DNA of 20,702 nt, from positions 1 to 20,702 of IMG/VR virus record IMGVR_UViG_3300039191_000386; one strand, given 5' to 3'. Of the stretch, positions 7,609-14,926 are shown in pieces. This DNA is from a virus. A model generated the notes under the pieces. That model saw only the letters and a list, made by a program, of their open reading frames with translations. It had not been told where the DNA came from and searched no databases. Within the stretch, counting starts at the first letter, position 1. The number at the start of each line of letters is the position of its first letter. A program made the translations under genes and the position numbers.

Positions 7609-8619
7609 TCAATTAGAAAGTTTTCCTTTAATTGGTGGATGTGATTTATAATTAACAATTTCAAAATCATCCAATGAATAAGAATCAATACTATCGGCCT
7701 TATTTAGAGACAATTTTGGTAAAGTCATAGGCTCCCTTGTTAACTGTAATTTAACTTGGTCGATATGATTCTTATATATGTGTACATCACCTAAAGAACC
7801 GATTAACTCATCTGGTATCATATTAACTTGTTGTGCAATCATATGAAGTAAGAACCCATAAGATGCAATATTAAATGGTAAACCTAAAAATGTGTCAACC
7901 GACCTTTGATTCCACATAAGTGATAATTTATACATAGGACAATCCATATGATTACTATTATGTTTACACCATTCTTCTTTTTCTTCCATAGTTAATTCAG
8001 TCGTATATAATTGGAAACCATAATGACATGGTGGTAGAGTCATACTATCCAACTCACCAACATTCCAAGCATTAACCATAATTCTACGCGAACTCGGATT
8101 ATTCTTTAGTGAATCAATAACATTATCTATTTGATTAATTCCTTTGGTGTAATCTCCGTATTTATCATATTTAAAACCATGACCACCCCAGTCAGTCCAT
8201 TGCTTACCATACACTGGACCAAGTTCTCCCCATTTATCAGCAAAAACTGTGTCGGTCTTTATTTTTTCAATGAATTCTGATTTACTTAGTATATCACATT
8301 CTGGGTGACACCAGTTACCATCCTCATCATCAAATGAAGATACATATTTTTTATATGCATCACCGACCCAAATATTATTACCTTGTTCAACTAGTGATTT
8401 AATATTGGTATCCCCATTTAAAAACCACAGTAATTCAGTAATAATACCTTTAGTGTACATTTTTTTAGTCGTCAACAATGGAAAACCATCTGCCATGTTG
8501 AAACGAATCATTCTACCAAAAACAGAAACGGTACCCGTGCCAGTTCTATCTGATTTTTGGATACCGTTATCTAATATATCTTTGAGTAGTTTTAAATAAA
8601 CTGCATCTGCTTTAGACAT
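7609..8619 (-). CDS. thyA: Thymidylate synthase (folate-dependent, ThyA type)
   Basis: It converts dUMP to dTMP using methylene-tetrahydrofolate and so supplies thymidine for phage DNA synthesis in the cytoplasm. At 336 residues it is longer than E. coli ThyA (264), mainly through an insertion near residues 91-130, as in Lactobacillus-type enzymes, and a second insertion near 210-228 (MEEKEEWCKHNSNHMDC). The key motifs are present: RTGTGT at 25-30, LGPVYGKQW at 133-141, RRIMVNAWN at 178-186, the catalytic Cys198 in LPPCHYG, and FNIASYG and DVHIYKNH further on. The start overlaps the end of the KTSC-domain gene by 8 bases, so both belong to the operon that begins at 9277. An AT-rich phage has a high demand for dTMP, which fits early expression. 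Confidence 0.97.
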   Translation of the reverse strand: MSKADAVYLKLLKDILDNGIQKSDRTGTGTVSVFGRMIRFNMADGFPLLTTKKMYTKGIITELLWFLNGDTNIKSLVEQGNNIWVGDAYKKYVSSFDDEDGNWCHPECDILSKSEFIEKIKTDTVFADKWGELGPVYGKQWTDWGGHGFKYDKYGDYTKGINQIDNVIDSLKNNPSSRRIMVNAWNVGELDSMTLPPCHYGFQLYTTELTMEEKEEWCKHNSNHMDCPMYKLSLMWNQRSVDTFLGLPFNIASYGFLLHMIAQQVNMIPDELIGSLGDVHIYKNHIDQVKLQLTREPMTLPKLSLNKADSIDSYSLDDFEIVNYKSHPPIKGKLSN

Positions 8620-9043
8620 TCTTCTCGTATTGATATTTTGAAATGAAGTGTTGAACTTTTGTTAACATTGACATATCCATTTTTTCATTTTTAGCATAGC
8701 CTTTGATTGTAGCATCCATAACCTTAATAATTGATTCCTCAATTCCTTTCAGTTCTTCTTCTTGATGTTTTTCAACTTCTTGAATAATCTTTGCTGGGTC
8801 AATATCTTCACCTTTAGTGAATTCATACTTCTTAATTGTTGAGTTTAAAATCTTACCTTGTGATTCTGCAATCTCAAACCTTGTATAATCTTTTGCTGGA
8901 ACTCCAGCATATGTGTAAACACTACCTCTATTAAAGGTTACCGTCAATTCACTTGTTTTTTTATTATACTTAGATGCTAATACATTTGAAGATTTGTAAA
9001 TAGCTTTAACTTCATCGCCTTTTTCTACTTTTTTTAAAATCAT
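8612..9043 (-). CDS. KTSC-domain protein
   Basis: Residues of about 15-72 match the short KTSC domain (named after the C-terminal domain of some lysyl-tRNA synthetases): SNVLASKYNKKTSELTVTF, then RGSVYTYAGVP, then IAESQGKILNSTIKKY. In that family the conserved points are the Ser near the start, the Phe-x-x-Gly-x-x-Tyr-x-Tyr-x-x-Val-Pro core and the Ala-x-Ser-x-Gly near the end, all present here. The C-terminal half (75-143) is a charged helical extension. The role is unknown; nucleic acid binding has been suggested for the domain. It lies second in the operon with the 69-aa gene and thymidylate synthase, overlapping the latter by 8 bases. Confidence 0.85.
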   Translation of the reverse strand: MILKKVEKGDEVKAIYKSSNVLASKYNKKTSELTVTFNRGSVYTYAGVPAKDYTRFEIAESQGKILNSTIKKYEFTKGEDIDPAKIIQEVEKHQEEELKGIEESIIKVMDATIKGYAKNEKMDMSMLTKVQHFISKYQYEKNV

Positions 9044-9067
9044 AGTTTTATATTTATTCTTTATTTA

Positions 9068-9277
9068 TTATACCTTATATGTTTTGTAACGAGAAATGTC
9101 TCTCATATTATAAAGGATTCCTTCACTTACTTGATTGTTTTGGACACTATCATTACTGTCTTCAACTATTACGAAAATTTCGCCTGTTATAAACATACCA
9201 CAATCTTCGTGGGTTTTTAATAACTCTCCATTGGTGTCAAACAACTCAATTTTAGAGTATTTCGGTGCGCTTTGCAT
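9068..9277 (-). CDS. 69-aa hypothetical protein, first gene of thyA operon
   Basis: I do not recognise it. It is an acidic 69-residue protein with a probable small beta fold (KIELFDTNGELLKTHEDCGM, FITGEIFVIVED) and no membrane segment. The gene is preceded by a perfect Bacteroidota-type promoter and a 32-base leader, and is followed after 24 bases by the KTSC gene, so it starts the operon that ends with thymidylate synthase. Confidence 0.7.
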   Translation of the reverse strand: MQSAPKYSKIELFDTNGELLKTHEDCGMFITGEIFVIVEDSNDSVQNNQVSEGILYNMRDISRYKTYKV

Positions 9278-9309
9278 TCTTTTTGTTTTTGTTTATTAGT
9301 TATTTACAA

Positions 9310-9339
9310 CAAATATACTGCATTTTTTATGAAAATCAA
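9310..9339 (-). promoter_or_regulatory. Bacteroidota-type promoter for the thyA operon
   Basis: On the minus strand TTG (9337-9339), then 19 bases, then TATATTTG (9310-9317), an exact fit to TTG-N19-TAnnTTTG. It lies back to back with the clpC promoter. Confidence 0.85.
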
Positions 9340-9341
9340 CT

Positions 9342-9370
9342 TTGTTTTTGAAATTTTTACGGTATATTTG
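9342..9370 (+). promoter_or_regulatory. Bacteroidota-type promoter for clpC
   Basis: TTG (9342-9344), 18 bases, then TATATTTG (9363-9370). The clpC ATG follows 18 bases later. The -33 boxes of this and the divergent promoter are only 2 bases apart, so the two polymerase sites abut. Confidence 0.8.
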
Positions 9371-9388
9371 CAGTAAACAGTTTGGTTT

Positions 9389-11977
9389 ATGAAGAAAGAT
9401 ATTATTCCAAAAGTGAAGGCGATTATGAAATTAGCCTTCAAGGAAGCAAAAGCATACGAAGATATAAAATTAAGGCCAGAACACATTGCAATATCAATTG
9501 TAATGGATGATGATAACAAAGCTGTTAGTACATTAGATGAATTAGGTGTTGATTTAAGTGAGTTGTATGATTTATTAAGTGATACATTAAAGGATGTCGA
9601 CGTATCAGCTAGGATGGGTAACCCTAGAACAAAAGTACCACCTAGTGATTTAACTGCAATGATATTCACTGATGTTGATAACCAATGTGATAATTTAGGT
9701 GATTCAGCTATTAATACATCACATTTATTATTAGCTATTTTAAATCATAACACACCAACAACCCAAATACTAGAAAAAATGGGTGTTGATTATAATAATT
9801 TTAAAACAAAATTAATTGAAGTAGATATGGATGATAACAGTGAGAATAGACAAGAGGAAGACTTGAATAAAATAAAAAAAATGAAAAAGAATCTAGACGA
9901 ATACAAAAATGCTTTAGACGATTTTGATGATTCTGCCACTAGTAGTGGTAGAGATGAATCATCTGGCAGAAAGAAAACTGAAAAATCTAAAACACCTGTT
10001 TTGGATAATTTCTGTACTGATATTAGTAAGGCTGCTGAAAAGCAAACTATTGACCCAGTTGTTGGTAGGGGTAATGAAATTCAAAGGGTTTCAACAATAC
10101 TATCCAGAAGGAAAAAGAATAACCCAGTATTGATTGGTGAGCCAGGTGTTGGTAAAACATCAATCGTCGAAGGATTAGCCCAACTGATTATAGAAAAAAA
10201 GGCACCAAGAGTGTTACTAGATAAAAAGATATACTCATTGGATTTAGCATCAATGGTTGCTGGTACTAAGTATCGTGGACAATTTGAGGAAAGAATGAAA
10301 GCAGTTCTAGAAGAATTAAAAAACAATCCTAATATTATCTTGTTTATCGATGAGTTACAGACAATTGTCGGTGCTGGTAATGCAAGTGGTTCACTAGATG
10401 CATCAAATATATTTAAACCAGCATTAGCTAGAGGTGAAATTCAAGTAATTGGTGCAACTACTTTGGATGAGTATCGTGAGAATATTGAAACTGACGGTGC
10501 ATTAACTAGAAGGTTCCAAGAGGTTATCGTTGATGAACCAACTTTATCAGAAACAAAAATAATCCTTGAGAATATTAAGGAGAAATATGAGGAATATCAT
10601 AAGGTTCAATATACTGATGATGCAATTGATGAGTGTGTTAAGATGGCTGATAGATATATCTCGGAAAGAGCTATGCCAGATAAAGCTATTGATATTCTTG
10701 ATGAGGCTGGTGCAATCACAAACGTTGATGTTGAAGTTCCATCAGAAATCCAGAAATTAGAAGAAAGGTGGGCAGAAATTAAGAAGGAGAAGTTATCCGT
10801 AGTTCAAAAACAACAATACGAGAAAGCTGCCAAACTTAGAGATGATGAAAGAAAAGTTCAAGAAAAACTAGATAAAGCTAAAGAAATTTGGATGAATAGT
10901 TTAGATAAAGAGAGAACTATTGTCGATGTTGATTTGGTATCTGAGGTTGTATCTAATATGACTGGTATTCCATTGAGTAAAGTTAGTGGTCAAGAGACTG
11001 TTAAGCTTGCTAAAATGGAAAATACATTGAAGGGTCAAGTAATTGGTCAAGATGAAGCGGTTGTTAAGGTATCTAAATCAATCAAAAGAAATAGACTTGG
11101 TATTAGAAGAAGAACAAAACCAATTGGTTCATTTATTTTCTTAGGACCTACAGGTGTTGGTAAAACACACCTTGCTAAATTATTAGCTGAATATGTTTTC
11201 GGTGATAAGGATGCACTTGTAAGGGTTGATATGTCTGAATATATGGAGAAATTCTCTGTATCAAGGTTAGTTGGGGCACCTCCAGGTTACGTTGGTTATG
11301 AAGAAGGTGGTAAATTAACTGAGGCAATCAGAAGAAAACCATACTCTGTAGTATTATTCGATGAGATTGAGAAAGCTCACGAAGATGTATTTAACTTAAT
11401 GCTACAACTATTGGATGAAGGTCAGTTGACAGATTCATTAGGGAGAAAAGTGGATTTCAAAAACACTTTAGTAATCCTAACATCCAATGTTGGTGTAACT
11501 GAATTAAATAGCTTCGGTAAGAGTGTTGGTTTCGAAACTGGTGATACAGTAGCTAAAGAAGAAGAAAGAGCTAGAACAATTATAGAGAAAGCACTTAAAA
11601 AGAAATTTAAGCCAGAGTTCCTTAATAGAATTGATGATACAATCATCTTTAACTCACTTAAAGAAGTTGATATTCAAGAAATTATTAAGCTTGAGTTAGA
11701 ATCAGTTAAGGAAAACCTTTTAGAATTGGGTTATACTCTTGAGTTAGATAAGAAAGCAATGGATTATATAGCTGAGCAAGGTTATGAGCCAGAATACGGT
11801 GCTAGACCGCTTAATAGAGCTATCCAGAGATATGTTGAGGACCCAATCTCGGAAGAGGTGATTAATGGAAACATTAAAGAGGGTGATACAATCAAAGTAT
11901 CTTATGATGCTAAGAATGACAAAATGGTTGTTAAAACTAAAAAAGTTAGAAAATCTTCTAATAAGTCTAAAGACTAA
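9389..11977 (+). CDS. clpC: ClpC-like AAA+ unfoldase
   Basis: A Hsp100 unfoldase that feeds proteins to the ClpP protease. It has 862 residues, the full length of ClpC. Order: Clp_N double repeat (about 1-145), a charged linker (about 146-195), AAA-1 with Walker A GEPGVGKTS at 250-258 and sensor region FIDELQTIVGAG, a UVR-like middle region (about 472-493, QYEKAAKLRDDERKVQEKL) that marks ClpC rather than ClpA, AAA-2 with Walker A GPTGVGKTH at 586-594 and Walker B FDEIEKAHEDV, then a C-terminal D2-small domain. The ClpP-docking loop is kept as VGF at 713-715. It has its own host-type promoter and terminator. Phage-borne ClpC probably works with host ClpP to redirect proteolysis, which is inference. 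Confidence 0.95.
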   Translation: MKKDIIPKVKAIMKLAFKEAKAYEDIKLRPEHIAISIVMDDDNKAVSTLDELGVDLSELYDLLSDTLKDVDVSARMGNPRTKVPPSDLTAMIFTDVDNQCDNLGDSAINTSHLLLAILNHNTPTTQILEKMGVDYNNFKTKLIEVDMDDNSENRQEEDLNKIKKMKKNLDEYKNALDDFDDSATSSGRDESSGRKKTEKSKTPVLDNFCTDISKAAEKQTIDPVVGRGNEIQRVSTILSRRKKNNPVLIGEPGVGKTSIVEGLAQLIIEKKAPRVLLDKKIYSLDLASMVAGTKYRGQFEERMKAVLEELKNNPNIILFIDELQTIVGAGNASGSLDASNIFKPALARGEIQVIGATTLDEYRENIETDGALTRRFQEVIVDEPTLSETKIILENIKEKYEEYHKVQYTDDAIDECVKMADRYISERAMPDKAIDILDEAGAITNVDVEVPSEIQKLEERWAEIKKEKLSVVQKQQYEKAAKLRDDERKVQEKLDKAKEIWMNSLDKERTIVDVDLVSEVVSNMTGIPLSKVSGQETVKLAKMENTLKGQVIGQDEAVVKVSKSIKRNRLGIRRRTKPIGSFIFLGPTGVGKTHLAKLLAEYVFGDKDALVRVDMSEYMEKFSVSRLVGAPPGYVGYEEGGKLTEAIRRKPYSVVLFDEIEKAHEDVFNLMLQLLDEGQLTDSLGRKVDFKNTLVILTSNVGVTELNSFGKSVGFETGDTVAKEEERARTIIEKALKKKFKPEFLNRIDDTIIFNSLKEVDIQEIIKLELESVKENLLELGYTLELDKKAMDYIAEQGYEPEYGARPLNRAIQRYVEDPISEEVINGNIKEGDTIKVSYDAKNDKMVVKTKKVRKSSNKSKD

Positions 11978-11996
11978 AATTAGGTGAATAAAATAT

Positions 11997-12031
11997 AAAG
12001 CGGGAACCTTAATTGGATTTCCGCTTTTTTT
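11997..12031 (+). terminator. Intrinsic terminator of clpC
   Basis: AAAGCGGGAA pairs with TTTCCGCTTT (10 bp with one G-U pair), followed by a T run. It lies 20 bases past the clpC stop and 5 bases before the TATTTAT motif of the next gene. Confidence 0.85.
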
Positions 12032-12035
12032 ATGG

Positions 12036-12042
12036 TATTTAT
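12036..12042 (+). promoter_or_regulatory. TATTTAT-type promoter-like motif before the DUF5661 gene
   Basis: GGTATTTATAG lies 20 bases before the ATG at 12063, directly behind the clpC terminator. This shows that the motif works with either strand orientation. Confidence 0.5.
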
Positions 12043-12062
12043 AGAAGTAAACGTTTATTGTT

Positions 12063-12689
12063 ATGGCTAGTAAAGATAAAAAGAAAGATGATATTAAAGG
12101 TGGTCTTGCGGATAATATGAGTGTAACTGATATTGCCGATAAGCATGATGTACCAGTTAAAGATATTACGAAAGAACTTAATATTGGTATTAAGGTTGAG
12201 ATGGAACACGTTGATGATGAAAAATTATCAAAGGAAATTGCTTTAGACCATTTATTCGAAATCCCAGATTATTATTCTAGATTGGAAGATATGGAATCAG
12301 AAGCTAAAAAAGAACTTAAACTTGAACAAAAGGGTTTAATTAAAAAGTTACTTAGAGAAGCAATTAATTTATCTGTTAGTGATGAAACCAAAGATTCTAA
12401 AACATTTGATATATACTATAATGGTAGAAAAGCTGGTCACATAACTTGTGGACCAGCTTCTGCAAATGTATTCGATGAACATACTCACGAAATCCTAGAT
12501 TTAGAGCTTAAAGAAGATTATGAAAGTTTGCATGTTGCTAATCAAGCAGTAAATGCATTGTGGGAAGCTCACCCAGATGTTAATATGTATGTAGTCTCAT
12601 TACCAGAACAGAGTAAACCGTTTTGGGAAAAGTTAAATTTCCATAGATTGAATGATAACTATCACATGTTAACGAGAGGCCACGGCTAA
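12063..12689 (+). CDS. DUF5661 protein with C-terminal GNAT-like domain
   Basis: The 208-residue protein has three parts. Residues about 12-42 form a helix-turn-helix-like stretch (LADNMSVTDIADKHDVPVKD). Residues about 43-80 match DUF5661: GIKVEMEHVDDEKLSKEIAL, then DHLFEIPDYYSRLEDME. Residues about 115-208 resemble a small GNAT acetyltransferase fold (FDIYYNGRKAGHI, a helix LHVANQAVNALWE, and FWEKLNFHRL near the end, like the GNAT 'Y/F-x-K-x-G/N-F' strand), though no clear acetyl-CoA P-loop (QxxGxG) is visible, so catalysis is doubtful. DUF5661 is common in phages and often sits beside acetyltransferase-like domains; its role is not known. The last 21 bases overlap the transglycosylase gene on the other strand. 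Confidence 0.8.
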   Translation: MASKDKKKDDIKGGLADNMSVTDIADKHDVPVKDITKELNIGIKVEMEHVDDEKLSKEIALDHLFEIPDYYSRLEDMESEAKKELKLEQKGLIKKLLREAINLSVSDETKDSKTFDIYYNGRKAGHITCGPASANVFDEHTHEILDLELKEDYESLHVANQAVNALWEAHPDVNMYVVSLPEQSKPFWEKLNFHRLNDNYHMLTRGHG

Positions 12690-13433
12690 TTTAGACCTAA
12701 TACCACATAAATATTCGTGCCTATTACAATCACCACCATTCGTAACGTATCTTCTCATACCACTAGTTCCAGCGTTATAAGCTACTAGTTGTTTATGTAA
12801 GTCACCTTTACGATTTAGATTATTTCTAGTTATATAACCCCACATAATAATATTATTATTAACATTGGTTAACCATTCTTTAGCTTTTAAATTTTTTTCT
12901 TTCCTAGATAGTGTGTCATTATATGCAAATGAAAATTTACTTGCACCTAATTTATTGAATAATACCCTATCGGCACTGTCAACATATCTTCTCATATACC
13001 CACTACAAGTATTTGGCATAATCTGACACAACCCAACTGCCCCAACAGGACTTAATACTAAATCACCATTAGCTCTGTATTGTTTGGCTCCAGACTCCAG
13101 TAATATTTGCCCTGTATACATTTCACGCATGTATTTAGTTTCATCTAATTTGAATGAATTCATAACACCAGCAAAGGTTCTTACTATAGATGAATCAACA
13201 TTTGGGTTAAATACTTTAAACCTTGGATAAATATATTCGAAATTATTATCGACAACCTTTTCTATTGAATCAGCAATCTCGTTCATTCTAATTGCGATTG
13301 AATCTTCTTTTGTTATAACATTTATTACAACTTCATTATTTACTGGTCTCTCTATTTTTGTAGAGTATGATAAAATAATAGTAACACTAGTAAGAAATAA
13401 TAATGCTATAGTTAGTCTGTTATTTGAATTCAT
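12669..13433 (-). CDS. Membrane-anchored lytic transglycosylase (SLT family)
   Basis: It cleaves peptidoglycan, either for lysis or for local wall opening. The 254-residue protein starts with a hydrophobic helix (about 7-23, LTIALLFLTSVTIILSY) after a short polar start, which fits a signal anchor or signal peptide; no lipobox Cys is seen. The catalytic domain shows the family motifs in order: Glu113 in LLESG, GAVGLCQIMP at 131-140 and VAYNAG at 217-222. A Cys-rich tail (CNRHEYLC) ends the domain. A host-type promoter precedes it, partly inside the end of the acetyltransferase gene. Its end overlaps the DUF5661 gene by 21 bases, tail to tail. It could be a lysis endolysin or a virion-associated wall hydrolase; the anchor favours the former or a periplasmic role. 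Confidence 0.9.
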   Translation of the reverse strand: MNSNNRLTIALLFLTSVTIILSYSTKIERPVNNEVVINVITKEDSIAIRMNEIADSIEKVVDNNFEYIYPRFKVFNPNVDSSIVRTFAGVMNSFKLDETKYMREMYTGQILLESGAKQYRANGDLVLSPVGAVGLCQIMPNTCSGYMRRYVDSADRVLFNKLGASKFSFAYNDTLSRKEKNLKAKEWLTNVNNNIIMWGYITRNNLNRKGDLHKQLVAYNAGTSGMRRYVTNGGDCNRHEYLCGIRSKLAVASR

Positions 13434-13453
13434 ATCTTAAATTTTTGAAGTCA

Positions 13454-13484
13454 CAAAGATACGGATAATAAATTAATTATCCAA
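13454..13484 (-). promoter_or_regulatory. Bacteroidota-type promoter for the transglycosylase
   Basis: On the minus strand TTG (13482-13484), 20 bases, then TATCTTTG (13454-13461), giving a 20-base leader. The -33 part overlaps the last codons of the acetyltransferase ORF. The first 15 bases, TTGGATAATTAATTT, are identical to those of the promoter at 19806-19836. Confidence 0.75.
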
Positions 13485-13901
13485 ATCTTCATTACCCATG
13501 TACTCATGAGAGAAACAAATCCTCTTATTATCTGCGTAATGGTTATTATATAAATTTTTATGTGTTACATCCTTACGTAATTTCCTATTTTTAGATGTTG
13601 GTCGCCACAGTGGTGATGTTTCCCGATAATAACCCATTCTTGGATGAGCTGTTCTTGAGAAATATCTTAAACCTTGGTCAAGATGAATTTCGGCCATAGC
13701 ATCGGAGAATCTAACACCAATACCCATACCTTGGAAATCTGGTAATACAACCGTTCTATGTCCACGCCATGCATTCTTTAGATTACCGTTAGGCATTGCC
13801 ATACTTGCACCGAATGCAACCATTTGACCATCCCAAAACCCAACATAACATCTTGTGGCATTGTGTAAATCGTCTCTTAAATAGTGATGGTCTTTAAACA
13901 T
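13473..13901 (-). CDS. GNAT acetyltransferase half of an ABC-ATPase/GNAT fusion (-1 frame)
   Basis: The frame has a GNAT acetyl-CoA site, RTVVLPDFQGMGIGVRFSDA (QxxGxG-type motif A), and HHYLRDD...ATRCYVGFWDG upstream, which I recall from the acetyltransferase part of COG2401 'ABC-type ATPase fused to acetyltransferase' proteins. The ATG at 13899-13901 would give only 142 residues and cut the domain's usual start. In the same frame, upstream of the ATG, the reading continues as IRPDINLEIYPANRDIWS up to the T9 run inside the ATPase ORF. So the natural product is likely a -1 frameshift extension of the ATPase, 364 residues in all. Internal initiation at 13901 is possible but no ribosome site is visible. 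The biological role is unknown; the substrate could be RNA or protein. Confidence 0.85.
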   Translation of the reverse strand: MFKDHHYLRDDLHNATRCYVGFWDGQMVAFGASMAMPNGNLKNAWRGHRTVVLPDFQGMGIGVRFSDAMAEIHLDQGLRYFSRTAHPRMGYYRETSPLWRPTSKNRKLRKDVTHKNLYNNHYADNKRICFSHEYMGNEDLDN

Positions 13902-14566
13902 TGACCAGATATCGCGATTTGCTGGATATATTTCGAGATTGATATCTGGTCGGATAAAAAAAAACCGTTATAGACTTCTCCATTGTTAGTGTTAATGACC
14001 CAATCTGGTTCTAACCAGTCAATAACATCTTCGTGACAAGTAGCGATAACGACTCGTTTGATTCCGTTGTTCTTTATATATTTAGATAAGGCAACAGATG
14101 CAGCCTTAGCTACATTCCTATCAACAACTGATGTAAATTCATCAATTACCGCTCCGTCCCTTATCTTTCTTGCTAAATCAGCTCTGAATTTTTCCCCATT
14201 AGATAAAACATGATGTGGCTTATACCAACTAGGTATCGTATTAAGCCCTACAGCACCTAATTTATTAATTGCCTCATCTGGAGCATCAAAATGTGATACT
14301 ATTGCTTTATTTGGGTCCCATATTGGATATATCTCTTCCCCAAACTCATTAAGTAAAGTTGATTTACCAGAGCCACTAGCTCCGTATATAACACCGATAT
14401 GAAAATCTTCTGGTAGGTTCTTAGGTAAATCCCAAGGATAAAATTCTGATACACCATTAAATGTACAATCGAAAGCTTTTTCACTAGCTTCAATATAATC
14501 ATCCTTCTTTACAGATGAGGTTAATGGTATTTCTTTTTTGGATAGTTTCTCTATGATTTTTTCCAT
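13877..14566 (-). CDS. ABC-type ATPase, N-terminal half of an ABC-ATPase/GNAT fusion
   Basis: A soluble ABC ATPase without membrane segments. Walker A is GASGSGKST (62-70), the signature is LSNGE (121-125), Walker B is AVIDEF (139-144), a D-loop SVVD follows, and the H-loop is His178 in ATCHED. In the zero frame it ends after 229 residues; the last 25 residues (SDQISISKYIQQIAIS...) do not look like domain sequence. The T9 run just before that tail carries the heptamer U UUU UUA in the correct phase for a -1 shift into the GNAT frame. COG2401 proteins carry the same two domains in one chain, so I read this as one gene with two products. A TATATTTG box lies 4 bases before the ATG, so the mRNA is probably leaderless. 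Confidence 0.88.
   Translation of the reverse strand: MEKIIEKLSKKEIPLTSSVKKDDYIEASEKAFDCTFNGVSEFYPWDLPKNLPEDFHIGVIYGASGSGKSTLLNEFGEEIYPIWDPNKAIVSHFDAPDEAINKLGAVGLNTIPSWYKPHHVLSNGEKFRADLARKIRDGAVIDEFTSVVDRNVAKAASVALSKYIKNNGIKRVVIATCHEDVIDWLEPDWVINTNNGEVYNGFFLSDQISISKYIQQIAISGQCLKTITI
13903..13964 (-). promoter_or_regulatory. Candidate -1 frameshift signal: U UUU UUA slippery site and 11-bp stem-loop
   Basis: On the minus strand a run of nine T (13956-13964) ends in A (13955). In the zero frame the codons are GGT TTT TTT TTA, so the last seven bases form U UUU UUA, the classic -1 slippery heptamer. Three bases later GACCAGATATC (13941-13951) pairs perfectly with GATATCTGGTC (13903-13913) around a 27-base loop. 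A -1 shift gives a next codon ATC and joins the ATPase and GNAT frames. Transcriptional slippage on T9 to T10 would give the same result. The spacer of 3 bases is shorter than usual (5-9), unless the lowest pairs open. Confidence 0.65.
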
Positions 14567-14570
14567 ACAA

Positions 14571-14578
14571 CAAATATA
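14571..14578 (-). promoter_or_regulatory. TAnnTTTG promoter box for the ABC-ATPase
   Basis: The minus strand reads TATATTTG ending 4 bases before the ATG. No good TTG lies 18-20 bases upstream, so the -33 part is weak. The surrounding sequence (ACAACAAATATACT.CATTTTTTA on the plus strand) is nearly identical to that around the thyA operon promoter at 9308. Confidence 0.6.
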
Positions 14579-14629
14579 CTACATTTTTTAATAAAAAGGA
14601 ATGGAAAAACCAAATATATAGATACAACA

Positions 14630-14660
14630 ATAGCCAGACAGTATAAAACTATCCAGCTAT
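14630..14660 (-). terminator. Imperfect hairpin after the coiled-coil gene
   Basis: ATAGC pairs with GCTAT and the inner part adds further pairs (10 of 13 positions), around a 5-base loop. The following T-rich stretch is weak (TTGTTGT). It is in the right place for a terminator, 22 bases past the stop at 14682. Confidence 0.4.
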
Positions 14661-14681
14661 ATTAGTATTTTTGTAATCTAA

Positions 14682-14891
14682 TTACTTACTTTCTGTAAGC
14701 TTCGTAAGCTTTGACTCAAGCTTTTGAATTCTTTCTTCAAGAACACTAGTAGATTTGTTTTTTTGTTTCTGCTCAGAAATCCACTGCTTTTTCTTTTCAG
14801 CAACAGCTTCTGTAACGATGTTATCAATTAAATCTACTAATTGAGTTTCAGTCAATTCTACTTTTTTTACTTTTTTCTTTGTTTTAGACAT
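14682..14891 (-). CDS. 69-aa coiled-coil protein with LTETQL motif
   Basis: The function is unknown. It has a Lys-rich start, then KVELTETQLVDLIDNIVTEA (residues about 10-29), then a Lys/Gln-rich stretch and a C-terminal heptad region (about 50-67, LEERIQKLESKLTKL) that predicts a short coiled coil. The first motif is shared with the start of the 113-aa protein at 18480-18821 (KVIISETQLELLTNHIVE). It has a TATTTAT motif 35 bases upstream. Confidence 0.7.
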   Translation of the reverse strand: MSKTKKKVKKVELTETQLVDLIDNIVTEAVAEKKKQWISEQKQKNKSTSVLEERIQKLESKLTKLTESK

Positions 14892-14926
14892 GGGTTAACC
14901 TATTTGAAAATATTGTTAGTCTAATA

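Noticed and set aside
9304-9669. Minus-strand ORF covering the start of clpC
   Set aside because: It lies opposite the well-supported Clp_N domain and across both promoters, and its protein is low-complexity Ser/Ile/Leu-rich, typical of an antisense shadow.
12669-12689. The 21-base overlap of the DUF5661 gene and the transglycosylase as a special control site
   Set aside because: Short tail-to-tail overlaps are common in compact phage genomes, and no hairpin or motif is visible there.
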